This document shows, piece after piece, positions 52,580 through 60,966 of a stretch of DNA of 64,000 nucleotides. Both the position numbers and the translations under genes were made by a program. Origin of the DNA: Mumia quercus (lineage in GTDB: Bacteria; Actinomycetota; Actinomycetes; Propionibacteriales; Nocardioidaceae). Under the pieces are notes generated by a model. That model saw only the letters and a program-made list of their open reading frames with translations, had not been told where the DNA came from and searched no databases. Positions within the stretch are counted from its first letter, which is position 1; each line of letters starts with the position of its first letter. The stretch lies in assembly GCF_025506335.1 (NCBI RefSeq), contig NZ_JANZYO010000005.1:402453-466452 (forward strand). The letters run 5' to 3'.

Positions 52580-54796
52580 TCAGGGCATGAGCACGACCAG
52601 CTGCTGGGTCGCACGGGTCATGGCGACGTAGCGGTCGACAGCGCCCTCGATCCCGGCGCCGTACGACGCGGGGTCGACGAGCACGACGAGGTCGAACTCC
52701 AGGCCCTTCGCGAGCTCCGGCGTCAGGGATCGTACGCGGGGTGACGCGAGGGCGTCGCCGGCGTTCCCGTCGGCCGAGATCACGCAGACGATGCCCTCGT
52801 CGTGGGCGTCGAGCCACGTGCGGACGATCGTGTCCAGCTCCGCCTGCGACCCGCGGACGACGGGGACCCCGGTCTCGCGCACCGACGTGGGCACGTTCGC
52901 GTCCGGGAGCGCGGCCCGGATCACCGGCTCCGCCTCGGCCATCACCTCCGCCGGCGTCCGGTAGTTGATGCTCAACGAGGCGAGCGCGACCTGGTCGAAT
53001 CCGACTCGCGAGAGCCGCTCCTCCCACGACTCCGTGAAGCCGTGCCGAGCCTGCGCCCGGTCGCCGACGACGGTGAAGCTCCGAGACGGGCACCGCAGGA
53101 GGAGCATCTGCCACTCGGCGTCCGTGAGCTCCTGCGCCTCGTCGACCACGACGTGCGCGAACGGGCCCGCCAGGAGGTCGGGGTCGGCGCTCGCCAGGAC
53201 CGACGTGTCGACGAGCGAGTTCTGCATGTCGTTCTCCCGCAGCGTGGTCATGAGCAGCAGCTCGCTGTCGTCGGCCGCGATGAGCTCGTCGACCACGCGG
53301 GACATCTGCTCGCGCTCTGCTGCCAGCGCGGCCTCGTCGCGGTGGCGGCGCCGGGACGCCTCGGGGTCGCCGAGCCGTTGGCGTGCGGCGTCCAGGATCG
53401 GCAGGTCGGCGTCCGTCCACGCCTGGGCGTCGGGACGCAGCAGGCGCTCGACCTGATCGGAGCTCAGCCACGGCGCGCAGTGGCGCAGGTAAGCCCGTAC
53501 GGTCCACAGGTCGGCGACGAGGTCCGTGGGCTCGAGCATCGGCCAGGCCCTCACGAGAGCCTCACGGAGCTCGGTGCTGCGCGCGAGCTCACGCCGGACC
53601 TCCTCCGCCGTCGGCCCGTCGTCGTCCTCGTCGAGCCCCAGCTTGTCGACCAGGATCGTCAGCAGCTCGTCCCAGACCTCGTCGCGCGCCTCGTTGTGGG
53701 GCGTCCCCGGCGAGGGCGCCCGGAACGCCTCCGCCCAGTCGTCGGCGCTCACCCACACGTCGGCCCACGGGGTGTCGACCTCCATCCCTTCGGTCGGCGG
53801 CTCCTCGTAGATGCCGACCGCCGCCTCCACGGCCCTCACCATGTCGACGGTCGCCTTCAGCCGCGCGACCTCCGGGTCGGACTCGGGCCGAGCGGTCGCC
53901 CCCTCGGGGACCAGGTCTCGCAGCGTGCAGGTCTGCACGCCTTCCTCGCCGAGGCTCGGCAGCACGTCGGAGACGTACGCGAGGTACGGCGCGTGCGGCC
54001 CGACGAAGAGCACCCCACCGCGCCGGTGGCCGAGCCGAGGATCGGAGTAGAGGAGGTGCGCCGTCCGGTGCAGCGCGACCACCGTCTTGCCCGTCCCGGG
54101 GCCGCCGTCCACGACGAGCGCGCCACGCGAGCCGGATCGGATGATCGCGTCCTGGTCGGCCTGGATCGTGCCGAGGACGTCGCGCATCCGCTCGGTGCGG
54201 CTGCTGCCGAGGGTGGCGAGGAACGCGGACTGGTCGTCGAGGGAAGCGGCGTGTCCGGCGAGGCCGCCTTCTGTGAACACTTCGTCCCAGTAGTCCGTGA
54301 CCCGGCCGTCGCTCCAGCGGTAGCGACGCCGGCTCTCCAGACCCATCGGATGGGCGTGCGTCGCCGCGAAGAACGGCTCGGCGGCAGGCGAGCGCCAGTC
54401 GACGAGCAGGCGTCGCCCCTCGGAGTCGGTGAGGCCGAGGCGCCCCACGTACAGCGGCTCGTCCTCGCCCTCGGCGACGATGTGGCCGAGGCAGAGGTCG
54501 AGCCCGAAGCGGCGCAGCATCCGCAGCCGACCGGACAGCCGGCGGATCTCGATGTCGCGCTCGAGGGCCGCCTGGCCTTCGCCGCCAGGCGCCTTGCGCG
54601 TCGTCTCCAGGCGTGCGGTCAGGTCGGCGACCGTGCCTTCGAGACAGTCCGCGATCGCGGCGAGGTGTCGCTCGTCGCGGGCGATGAGGGCCGGGTCGGC
54701 CTTGGCGGAGAGGTGGTCGGGAAGGGCGAAGACAGTGGTCCGAGGACGGCTGGACGGCTGGTGCAAGGCGGCTCCGATCAGGAACGAGGGCCGCAC
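52580..54796 (-). CDS. helR: HelD-family RNA polymerase recycling ATPase (HelR type)
   Basis: This 738-residue UvrD-like protein has an N-terminal coiled arm (KADPALIARDERHLAAIADCLEGTVADLTARLE). Walker A is GGPGTGKTVVALHRTAHLLY (about 235). The DEAQ box is HVVVDEAQELTDAEWQMLL, then SFTVVGDRAQ, LSINYRTPAEVM and the C-terminal YVAMTRATQQLVVLMP. LVDWRSPAAEPFF is the HelD signature. The start sequence matches HelR proteins, which displace rifamycins from RNA polymerase. A rifamycin-associated-element-like repeat overlaps its promoter. GTG 54796. Confidence 0.88.
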   Translation of the reverse strand: MRPSFLIGAALHQPSSRPRTTVFALPDHLSAKADPALIARDERHLAAIADCLEGTVADLTARLETTRKAPGGEGQAALERDIEIRRLSGRLRMLRRFGLDLCLGHIVAEGEDEPLYVGRLGLTDSEGRRLLVDWRSPAAEPFFAATHAHPMGLESRRRYRWSDGRVTDYWDEVFTEGGLAGHAASLDDQSAFLATLGSSRTERMRDVLGTIQADQDAIIRSGSRGALVVDGGPGTGKTVVALHRTAHLLYSDPRLGHRRGGVLFVGPHAPYLAYVSDVLPSLGEEGVQTCTLRDLVPEGATARPESDPEVARLKATVDMVRAVEAAVGIYEEPPTEGMEVDTPWADVWVSADDWAEAFRAPSPGTPHNEARDEVWDELLTILVDKLGLDEDDDGPTAEEVRRELARSTELREALVRAWPMLEPTDLVADLWTVRAYLRHCAPWLSSDQVERLLRPDAQAWTDADLPILDAARQRLGDPEASRRRHRDEAALAAEREQMSRVVDELIAADDSELLLMTTLRENDMQNSLVDTSVLASADPDLLAGPFAHVVVDEAQELTDAEWQMLLLRCPSRSFTVVGDRAQARHGFTESWEERLSRVGFDQVALASLSINYRTPAEVMAEAEPVIRAALPDANVPTSVRETGVPVVRGSQAELDTIVRTWLDAHDEGIVCVISADGNAGDALASPRVRSLTPELAKGLEFDLVVLVDPASYGAGIEGAVDRYVAMTRATQQLVVLMP

Positions 54797-54815
54797 GGCG
54801 CGGCCTCGGCCGATG

Positions 54816-54851
54816 ATTCTCCGCCCTTGTGGGGGGCTTGTTTCAAGCCCC
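54816..54851 (-). promoter_or_regulatory. Promoter of helR with rifamycin-associated element (RAE)-like repeat
   Basis: ggggcttg (54833-54840), ttt and caagcccc (54844-54851) make a perfect 19-bp dyad of the RAE type. On the minus strand its centre supplies TTGAAA as a -35 box; GAGAAT (54821-54816) lies 19 nt further as -10. The start codon follows about 20 nt later. Confidence 0.7.
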
Positions 54852-54870
54852 GGGGTCGGCTATACCTTGG

Positions 54871-54903
54871 AAAGGGAGAGGGAGCCGCACCCCCTCTCCT
54901 TTT
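54871..54903. terminator. Terminator of the carbonic anhydrase gene
   Basis: aaagggagaggg (54871-54882) pairs with ccctctcctttt (54892-54903) with one G-U pair; the loop is 9 nt. It lies beyond the stop of the minus-strand gene and before the helR promoter, so it shields helR from read-through. Confidence 0.65.
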
Positions 54904-54916
54904 CTTTGCCCCGGGC

Positions 54917-55429
54917 TCAGACGACCTGCTCGAGGAGCCCGGTGTCGACGTCGTAGAGGAACCCTCCGGCGCGCACGTGCGACGGGATCAACGGGTGCGA
55001 GTCGATCTTGTGCACCGACTCGGCGAGCTCGGCGCGCTGGTCGCTGATGGCACCCAGGAACATCCACGTCGCATCCGTGCCGGTCGCCTCGCCGACCCGC
55101 GCCTGCAGACCGGCCTCCGACGCGCTGGCCATCGCGCAGCGGGTGTGCTCGACGACCATGACGCGGTCGACCTTCAGCAGGTTCGCGCCGAGGACCAGCG
55201 CCACGAGGACCTGCTCGGTGACGCGGCCACCGGGGTTGCGCAGGATCTTGGCGTCACCGGGCTCCAGCCCGACCATCCGCAGCGGGTCGATGCGCGAGTC
55301 CATGCAGGTGACGATCGCGACACCCGCGCGGGCGACACCGTCGAACCCGGACAGGTCGAAGTGGTCGGCGTACTCGCGGTTCGCCGCCAGCAGGTCGTCG
55401 AAGCCGCGGTCATCGAAAGAAGACGTCAT
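54917..55429 (-). CDS. can: Beta-class carbonic anhydrase
   Basis: This 170-residue enzyme has the zinc ligands Cys42 in VTCMDSR with Asp44/Arg46, then His95 and Cys98 in VVEHTRCAM. The fold signature is KILRNPGGRVTEQVLVALVLGANLL. It interconverts CO2 and bicarbonate. It is probably leaderless: TAGGTT (55442-55437, minus strand) lies 7 nt before the ATG, and its TAG is the stop codon of the upstream transporter gene. Confidence 0.93.
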   Translation of the reverse strand: MTSSFDDRGFDDLLAANREYADHFDLSGFDGVARAGVAIVTCMDSRIDPLRMVGLEPGDAKILRNPGGRVTEQVLVALVLGANLLKVDRVMVVEHTRCAMASASEAGLQARVGEATGTDATWMFLGAISDQRAELAESVHKIDSHPLIPSHVRAGGFLYDVDTGLLEQVV

Positions 55430-55436
55430 AGGTCAG

Positions 55437-55442
55437 AACCTA
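55437..55442 (-). promoter_or_regulatory. -10 box of can overlapping the stop codon of the upstream gene
   Basis: TAGGTT on the minus strand; its first three bases are the TAG stop of the P55-like gene. Seven nt separate it from the can ATG. Confidence 0.5.
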
Positions 55443-57203
55443 GTCGCCGACGACCTCGGCGGTGCTCGCGGGACGAGGGGTGAGAAGCAGGACCGCCACG
55501 ACGGCCGCGATCCCGGCGCACACCGCCGCACCGGTGAACACGGTGCTGAGCTGGACGATGCCTGCGTCGATCATCGCGTCGTTGTACGCGTCGCAGGTGG
55601 TCGCCGAGCCGGGGCAGAGCTCGGCGAGCGCGGGCATCTGGGCGACCGCGTCCTGGTAGGCCTGCAGTCCCCACGACGTCAGCGCCGAGATCCCGACGAG
55701 CATCCCCACCATGCGCGCGACCACCACGAGAGCCGAGGCGATGCCGTGCGTGGCGTCGGGAGTCGCGTCGAGCAGGGCGGCGTTGACGGGCGCGGCCGCG
55801 AGGCCGAACCCGAGGCCGGCGAGCGCGAGCGCGACCGACGACGTCGGGTGGGTGAGGGCGTCGCGCTCCCAGCCCGCCATGACGACGAAGCAGCCGCAGG
55901 CCAGCGCCATGCCCGCCCCGGCGACCCACCCGGGACGGATGCGCCGCGTCGCGTACCCGCCGACGAGCGCGCCGACCGGCAGGGCGACGAGGAACTGCAC
56001 GAGCACGAGGGCGGCGCCGAGCTGCGAGCCGCGGTGCTCGGTCAGGCGCGCGAAGAACGGGACGTCGACCAGCGCCGCGATCAGGGCAGCGCCGACGAAC
56101 AGCGAGACGATCAGCGAGCCCCAGGCAGGACGGGCGCTCAGCGTCCGCCGGGGCACGAGCGGCGCCGTCGCCGTCCGCTGCCTCCAGACGAACGCCACCG
56201 TCGCCACGGCGGCGCCGCCCAGCAGCAGCGGCGCAGCGGGCGACACCACGCTCTGCTCCGGGTCTGCCGACGCGAACGTCACGATCACGCAGCCGAGCGC
56301 CGCTCCGAGGAGCAACGCACCCCCCAGGTCGACCGTACGGGCGGTGGCGGGCCAGGTGCGCAGTGCGACCAGCGGCCGTCGTGCGGTCAGCTCCCGGACG
56401 ACGAACGCGGCGGCGAGGGCGTACGTCACGAGCGCGGCCGGGGTGGTCCAGCGGAGCTCGCCGACCACCGGGAGGAAGAGCGTGCCGAGCTCGACGTCGT
56501 CGCGCATCGGGGCGGGCTCGGCGAGCGTGAGCGCCAGGGCTGCCACGGCGAGCACCGCGAGGACGGCACCGAGGACGTCGGGGAATCCCGTGGCCTCGCG
56601 GCGAGCGCCCGTCCCTCGCCGGTGGCCGGTCGCCAGGATCGCCCCGGCGAGGACGAGACCGGCGGCGCAGTTGAGCCAGAAGATCGCCCGCCAGTCCGCG
56701 ACGGCGAGCACGGCCGCGCCGTACAGGGGTCCGAGCACGCTGCCGAGCTCCTGCACTGCCCCGACCACTCCGAGCGGCACGCCCCGTCGGCGCGGGGGCC
56801 ACAGGTCCGCGACGAGTGCGAGCGTCGCGGGGACGAGACCGCCGCCTCCGACGCCCTGCAGGAACCGGCCCGCCACCATCGGTAGCAGGCCGTCGGCCGC
56901 CGCGGTGACGACGGACCCGACGGCGAACAGCACCAAGGAGCCGACCAGCACCGGACGGCGCCCGCGCAGGTCGGCGATCCGACCGACCAGCGGCAGCACC
57001 GCGACGTACCCGAGCAGGAATCCCGACACCAGGGGAGCGGCACGCTGCAGCTCGTCCAGGCCGAGCCCGCCGGCCGCCATCATGTCCGGCAGCGCCATCA
57101 CGACGACGTACGTGTCGGCGGCGGCGAACGCGACCGCGACTGCAGCGAGGCCGAGGAGGAGCCGCGCCGCGCGTCCGGCCGGGGCGGCGGCGCTCTCGGT
57201 CAC
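55440..57203 (-). CDS. MFS exporter, DHA2/P55-like, 14 transmembrane segments
   Basis: This 587-residue protein has about fourteen hydrophobic helices. ADTYVVVMALPDMM lies in helix 1, GRIADLRGRRPVLVGS is the loop 2-3 motif A and RFLQGVGGGGLVPATLALVADLWPPRRRG is motif C-like. It directly follows an LprG-type lipoprotein gene with a 4-bp GTGA overlap, the arrangement of the mycobacterial lprG-Rv1410c (P55) operon. That pair moves triacylated lipids to the outer envelope and affects drug tolerance. The assignment as P55 functional counterpart is inference. Confidence 0.86.
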   Translation of the reverse strand: MTESAAAPAGRAARLLLGLAAVAVAFAAADTYVVVMALPDMMAAGGLGLDELQRAAPLVSGFLLGYVAVLPLVGRIADLRGRRPVLVGSLVLFAVGSVVTAAADGLLPMVAGRFLQGVGGGGLVPATLALVADLWPPRRRGVPLGVVGAVQELGSVLGPLYGAAVLAVADWRAIFWLNCAAGLVLAGAILATGHRRGTGARREATGFPDVLGAVLAVLAVAALALTLAEPAPMRDDVELGTLFLPVVGELRWTTPAALVTYALAAAFVVRELTARRPLVALRTWPATARTVDLGGALLLGAALGCVIVTFASADPEQSVVSPAAPLLLGGAAVATVAFVWRQRTATAPLVPRRTLSARPAWGSLIVSLFVGAALIAALVDVPFFARLTEHRGSQLGAALVLVQFLVALPVGALVGGYATRRIRPGWVAGAGMALACGCFVVMAGWERDALTHPTSSVALALAGLGFGLAAAPVNAALLDATPDATHGIASALVVVARMVGMLVGISALTSWGLQAYQDAVAQMPALAELCPGSATTCDAYNDAMIDAGIVQLSTVFTGAAVCAGIAAVVAVLLLTPRPASTAEVVGD

Positions 57204-57913
57204 GGCGCGGTGATCTCGACCGGCTCGTCGGAGGTCGCGACCGCGACCTTGTAGGTCACCGGCTCGTCGGCGTCGTAGAACAGGCCGCCGAGCACGACAT
57301 CGCGCAGCTCGTCGTCGTCGGTGAGGCGGTACGTCGCGTCGAAGCTCTCGTCCTCGCGTGCGGTGGGGATGAGCGTACGGACGACCGAGCCGGGGATCGT
57401 GCCCGTGATCGTCGTGAGCACCTCGCGGCCGTCCCGGCTCTCGCCGTCCTCCTCGAGATCCTCGGTCTCGGTCAGCAGCGAGGAGATGCCACCGTCGCTC
57501 TTCATCAGGGTCGCGGGGTCCGGCGCGCCGAGCGACGCGGGGTCCATCGGCACGAAGTCGGGGGAGAAGCCGGTCTTGACGAGCACCTCGCCGTCGACCG
57601 AGACGACCTCCGCGCCCACCGGCACGCCCTTGAGCGACACCTTCACGGTGCCGGTGAAGGCAGGGGAGTGGTTGCCCTTCCCCTGGGCGTCGAGCAGGCC
57701 CGTCACTCCGGACGGGAGCTTCTCGGTGGACAGCGAGAGCGAGAGGCTCTCCGCGTCGTCGAGGTTCGTGCGGGCGGCCGCGAGCCGGTCGGAGAGGTCC
57801 GCGCCCGTCGAGCCGTCGTCACCGTCACCGCCACCCGTGCAGCCGGCGGCGGCAAAGGCGAGCAGAGGCAGGACGGAAATAACGGTGACACGCTTCAGCA
57901 TGGGCGTCAGCAT
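57200..57913 (-). CDS. lprG: LprG/LppX-family lipoprotein
   Basis: This protein of about 237 residues has a lipoprotein signal (LKRVTVISVLPLLAFAAAGC, lipobox Cys near residue 25) and a Gly/Asp-rich linker. The LppX_LprAFG fold follows: LAAARTNLDDAESLSLSLSTEKLP, FTGTVKVSLKGVPVGAEVVSVDGEVLVKTGF and the C-terminal DDELRDVVLGGLFYDADEPVTYKVAVATS. Members bind a lipid in a hydrophobic pocket. ATG 57913 is used; ATG 57901 is equally possible. It is the first gene of an operon with the MFS exporter. Confidence 0.86.
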   Translation of the reverse strand: MLTPMLKRVTVISVLPLLAFAAAGCTGGGDGDDGSTGADLSDRLAAARTNLDDAESLSLSLSTEKLPSGVTGLLDAQGKGNHSPAFTGTVKVSLKGVPVGAEVVSVDGEVLVKTGFSPDFVPMDPASLGAPDPATLMKSDGGISSLLTETEDLEEDGESRDGREVLTTITGTIPGSVVRTLIPTAREDESFDATYRLTDDDELRDVVLGGLFYDADEPVTYKVAVATSDEPVEITAP

Positions 57914-57986
57914 AGGCGTACCTGAACCGCTCAGGACGCAGCGGGAGACGTTGTCACCCGGGGCGGCACACCACGGGAGGACATGC

Positions 57987-58418
57987 GTGCACGCCAAGAT
58001 CGAGAACATCATCCTGGGAGTGACCGACGTCGACCGCGCGAAGGAGTTCTACGCCGACCGGCTCGGCTTCCACCTCGACGTCGACCACCAGCCGAACGAC
58101 CAGTTCAGGGTCGTCCAACTCACTCCCGTCGGGTCGGCGTGCTCGATCACGTTCGGCATCGGCCTGGTCGGTACGGAGCCCGGCGCGACCACCGGCGTCT
58201 ACCTCGTGGTCGACGACATCGAGGTCGCCCACGCCGACCTGGAGGCGAACGGGGTGACGAACACCGGTATCCAGCACTTCGCCGAGGGCGGGCTGGTGCC
58301 GGGAGTCGATCCCGAGCGGCGCGACTTCATGTCGTACGTCTACTTCGACGATCCCGACGGCAACTCGTGGGTCGTCCAGGAGGCGCACCACCGGCCGAGC
58401 ACGGCGCCCGACGCCTGA
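57987..58418 (+). CDS. VOC (glyoxalase/bleomycin resistance) family protein
   Basis: This 143-residue protein begins KIENIILGVTDVDRAKEFYADRLGFHLDVDHQP and shows two paired beta-alpha-beta modules, ending FMSYVYFDDPDGNSWVVQEAHH with a metal-type Glu. The substrate is not predictable. GTG 57987 follows gggagg at 6 nt. It converges with parC, 7 nt apart. Confidence 0.9.
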   Translation: MHAKIENIILGVTDVDRAKEFYADRLGFHLDVDHQPNDQFRVVQLTPVGSACSITFGIGLVGTEPGATTGVYLVVDDIEVAHADLEANGVTNTGIQHFAEGGLVPGVDPERRDFMSYVYFDDPDGNSWVVQEAHHRPSTAPDA

Positions 58419-58425
58419 GGCAGCC

Positions 58426-60885
58426 TCACACCAGCTGCGTCGCCACCGGGCTGCCGACCGCGAGGACCGGCTGGGCGAGCGGGACGCCCGACCCGTCGCG
58501 GCGCTGGTCGACCTCGGGCAACGGGGCCGCGGCTCCGCCGGACCCTGACGCCATCGCGGGACCACGACCGGCCCAGGCGAGGACGAGAAGGTCCTCGCCC
58601 TTCAGCAGACGCTGGCAGCGCACGCCGCCCGTCGCGCGTCCCTTCGCCGGGTACGCGCTGAACGGCGTGACCTTCACCGAGCCCGACTCCGCGCCAGGCA
58701 GCGTGTCGGCGGCCCCCGCGATCGTCACGACCTCGGCGTCCTCCGCAACGTCGAACGCGCCGAAGAAGAGCACGGAGGCGCCGGCGGCGAGCTTGATGCC
58801 GGCCATCCCCGAGCCCGTCCGGCCCTGCGGGCGCACGGATGCCGCCGGGAAGTGGAGCAGCTGGGCGTCGGAGGTGATGAAGCAGAGCTCCTCGTCAGCG
58901 GTGACCAGCTGACGGATGCCGACGACCTCGTCGTCGTCGGCCAGCGCCACGACCTCCCAGTCGTCCTTGCTGGGGAGGTACTCCGGCTTGACCCGCTTGA
59001 CGACGCCCTTGCGTGTGCCGAGCGCGAGGCCGGGAGAGTCCGGGTCGAAGCTCGTGAGGGCGAGAGGACGCTCGCCGTCGCGCAGCGCCAGGATCTCCAC
59101 GAGCGGCAGGCCGCCCTGGAGGTTCGGGGCGGCGGCGGTCGGCGGGAGACCGGGCAGGTCGAGGACGTTGAGCTTGACGAGCCGTCCGGCCGAGGTGAGG
59201 AGACCGACCTCGCCGCGGGCGGTCGCGCGTACGGCGGAGGCGATGACGTCGTGCTGGTGCCGGTGGGCGACGTCGATCTCGGGAACCGTGTCGTCGGCGG
59301 TGCGGGCGAGCAGACCGGTGGCCGACAGCAGGACGAAGCACGGGTCGTCGGCGACCTCGAGAGGCACCGCGGCGGTGACCGTCTGTCCCGCGCTCTGGAG
59401 GAGGACCGTACGACGGGGCGTGCCGAACTTCTTGGCGACCTCGCCGAGCTCGTCGGAGACGATGCCGCGCAGGAGCGCGTCGTCGGACAGGATCGCGTCC
59501 AGCTCCTCGATCGTCGCGCGCAGCTCGTCGGCCTCGCGCTCGAGCTCGATCTGCGAGAAGCGCGTCAACCGGCCGAGCTGGAGGTCGAGGATGTACTCGG
59601 CCTGCTTCTCGGAGAGGTCGAAGACCTCGATCAGCCGCCCGTGGGCATGGCGACGGTCGTCGCTGGAGCGGATCAGCGCGATGACCTCGTCGATGTCGAC
59701 GATCGCGATGAGGAGGCCCTCGACCAGGTGGAGCCGTGCCGCGGCCTTGTCGCGACGGAACTGGCTGCGCCGACGGACCACGACGATGCGGTGGTCGAGG
59801 AAGACCTCCAGCAGCTCCTTCAGACCGAGGGTGCGCGGCTGCCCGTCGACGAGGGCGACGTTGTTGACGCCGAAGGAGTCTTCCATCGGCGTCATCTTGT
59901 AGAGCTGGGCGAGGACCGCGTCGGGGTTGAACCCGTTCTTGATCTCGATGACGAGGTTGAGGCCCTGGGAGTCGGTGAGGTTCTTGAGGTCGGAGATGCC
60001 CTGGAGCTTCTTCGACTGGACGAGCGTCTTGATGCGCTCGATGACCTTCTCCGGGCCCACGTTGTAGGGGAGCTCGGTGACGACGATGCCCTTGCGGCGC
60101 GGCGTGACGTTCTCGACGCGCGCGGTCGCCCGCATCACGAACTTGCCGCGCCCTGTCGCGTACGCCTCGCGGACGCCGTCGAGGCCGACGATCTTGCCGC
60201 CGGTGGGCAGGTCGGGCCCGGGGATGAAGCGCATGAGGTCGTCGAGGGACGCCTCGGGCTTCTTGATGAGGTGGCGGAGCGCCTGGACGACCTCGACGAG
60301 GTTGTGGGGCGCCATGTTGGTGGCCATGCCGACGGCGATGCCGGACGCGCCGTTGACCAACAGGTTGGGGATGGCCGACGGCAGCACCGACGGCTCCTCC
60401 TCGCGACCGTCGTAGTTCGGCCGGAAGTCGACCGTGTCTTCGTCGATCGACGCCGTCATCGCGAGGGCGGGATGGTCCATCCGGCACTCGGTGTAACGCA
60501 TCGCGGCGGGGCCGTCGTCGGGCGAGCCGAAGTTGCCGTGGCCGTCGACGAACGGCAGCCGCAGCGACCAGGGCTGGACGAGCCGCACCAGCGCGTCGTA
60601 GATCGCGCCGTCGCCGTGCGGGTGGAGCCGGCCCATCACCTCGCCGACGACACGGGCGCTCTTGACGTGACCGCGGTCGGGCCGCAGGTTCATGTCGTCC
60701 ATCGTGTAGAGGATGCGGCGCTGGACCGGCTTGAGGCCGTCACGCGCGTCCGGCAGGGCCCTGGAGTAGATCACCGAGTAGGCGTACTCGAGGAAGCTCG
60801 AGCGCATCTCCTCGCGCACGTCGATGTCGACGATGTGCTCTTCGAAGTCGTCCGGGGGCGGTGCAGTCGGCGTACGGCGGGCCAT
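58426..60885 (-). CDS. parC: DNA topoisomerase IV subunit A (ParC)
   Basis: This 819-residue protein has the gyrase A/ParC breakage-reunion domain: SSFLEYAYSVIYSRALPDARDGLKPVQRRILY, the quinolone-region MGRLHPHGDGAIYDALVRL and the catalytic Tyr131 in AAMRYTECRM. A coiled-coil and a beta-pinwheel C-terminal domain follow, ending without a GyrA box. Partner of ParE, encoded 6 kb away. ATG 60885 has TAGGGT 7 nt upstream (60898-60893, minus strand), a leaderless layout. Confidence 0.95.
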   Translation of the reverse strand: MARRTPTAPPPDDFEEHIVDIDVREEMRSSFLEYAYSVIYSRALPDARDGLKPVQRRILYTMDDMNLRPDRGHVKSARVVGEVMGRLHPHGDGAIYDALVRLVQPWSLRLPFVDGHGNFGSPDDGPAAMRYTECRMDHPALAMTASIDEDTVDFRPNYDGREEEPSVLPSAIPNLLVNGASGIAVGMATNMAPHNLVEVVQALRHLIKKPEASLDDLMRFIPGPDLPTGGKIVGLDGVREAYATGRGKFVMRATARVENVTPRRKGIVVTELPYNVGPEKVIERIKTLVQSKKLQGISDLKNLTDSQGLNLVIEIKNGFNPDAVLAQLYKMTPMEDSFGVNNVALVDGQPRTLGLKELLEVFLDHRIVVVRRRSQFRRDKAAARLHLVEGLLIAIVDIDEVIALIRSSDDRRHAHGRLIEVFDLSEKQAEYILDLQLGRLTRFSQIELEREADELRATIEELDAILSDDALLRGIVSDELGEVAKKFGTPRRTVLLQSAGQTVTAAVPLEVADDPCFVLLSATGLLARTADDTVPEIDVAHRHQHDVIASAVRATARGEVGLLTSAGRLVKLNVLDLPGLPPTAAAPNLQGGLPLVEILALRDGERPLALTSFDPDSPGLALGTRKGVVKRVKPEYLPSKDDWEVVALADDDEVVGIRQLVTADEELCFITSDAQLLHFPAASVRPQGRTGSGMAGIKLAAGASVLFFGAFDVAEDAEVVTIAGAADTLPGAESGSVKVTPFSAYPAKGRATGGVRCQRLLKGEDLLVLAWAGRGPAMASGSGGAAAPLPEVDQRRDGSGVPLAQPVLAVGSPVATQLV

Positions 60886-60892
60886 GCATCGA

Positions 60893-60959
60893 ACCCTAGG
60901 CCATCGGGCCGACGCGACCGGGTCGTGGCGGTCCCCACGCTGGGATCAGGCGGTAGATT
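60893..60959. promoter_or_regulatory. Divergent leaderless promoters of parC and the acetyltransferase gene
   Basis: TAGGGT (60898-60893, minus) lies 7 nt before the parC ATG. TAGATT (60954-60959, plus) lies 7 nt before GTG 60967. The two -10 boxes are 55 nt apart. Confidence 0.5.
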
Positions 60960-60966
60960 CTGGCGT

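Noticed and set aside
58852-60966. Long upstream extension of the GNAT/acyl-CoA-ligase frame
   Set aside because: It is antisense shadow of parC; real homology begins at GTG 60967, where a -10 box also fits.
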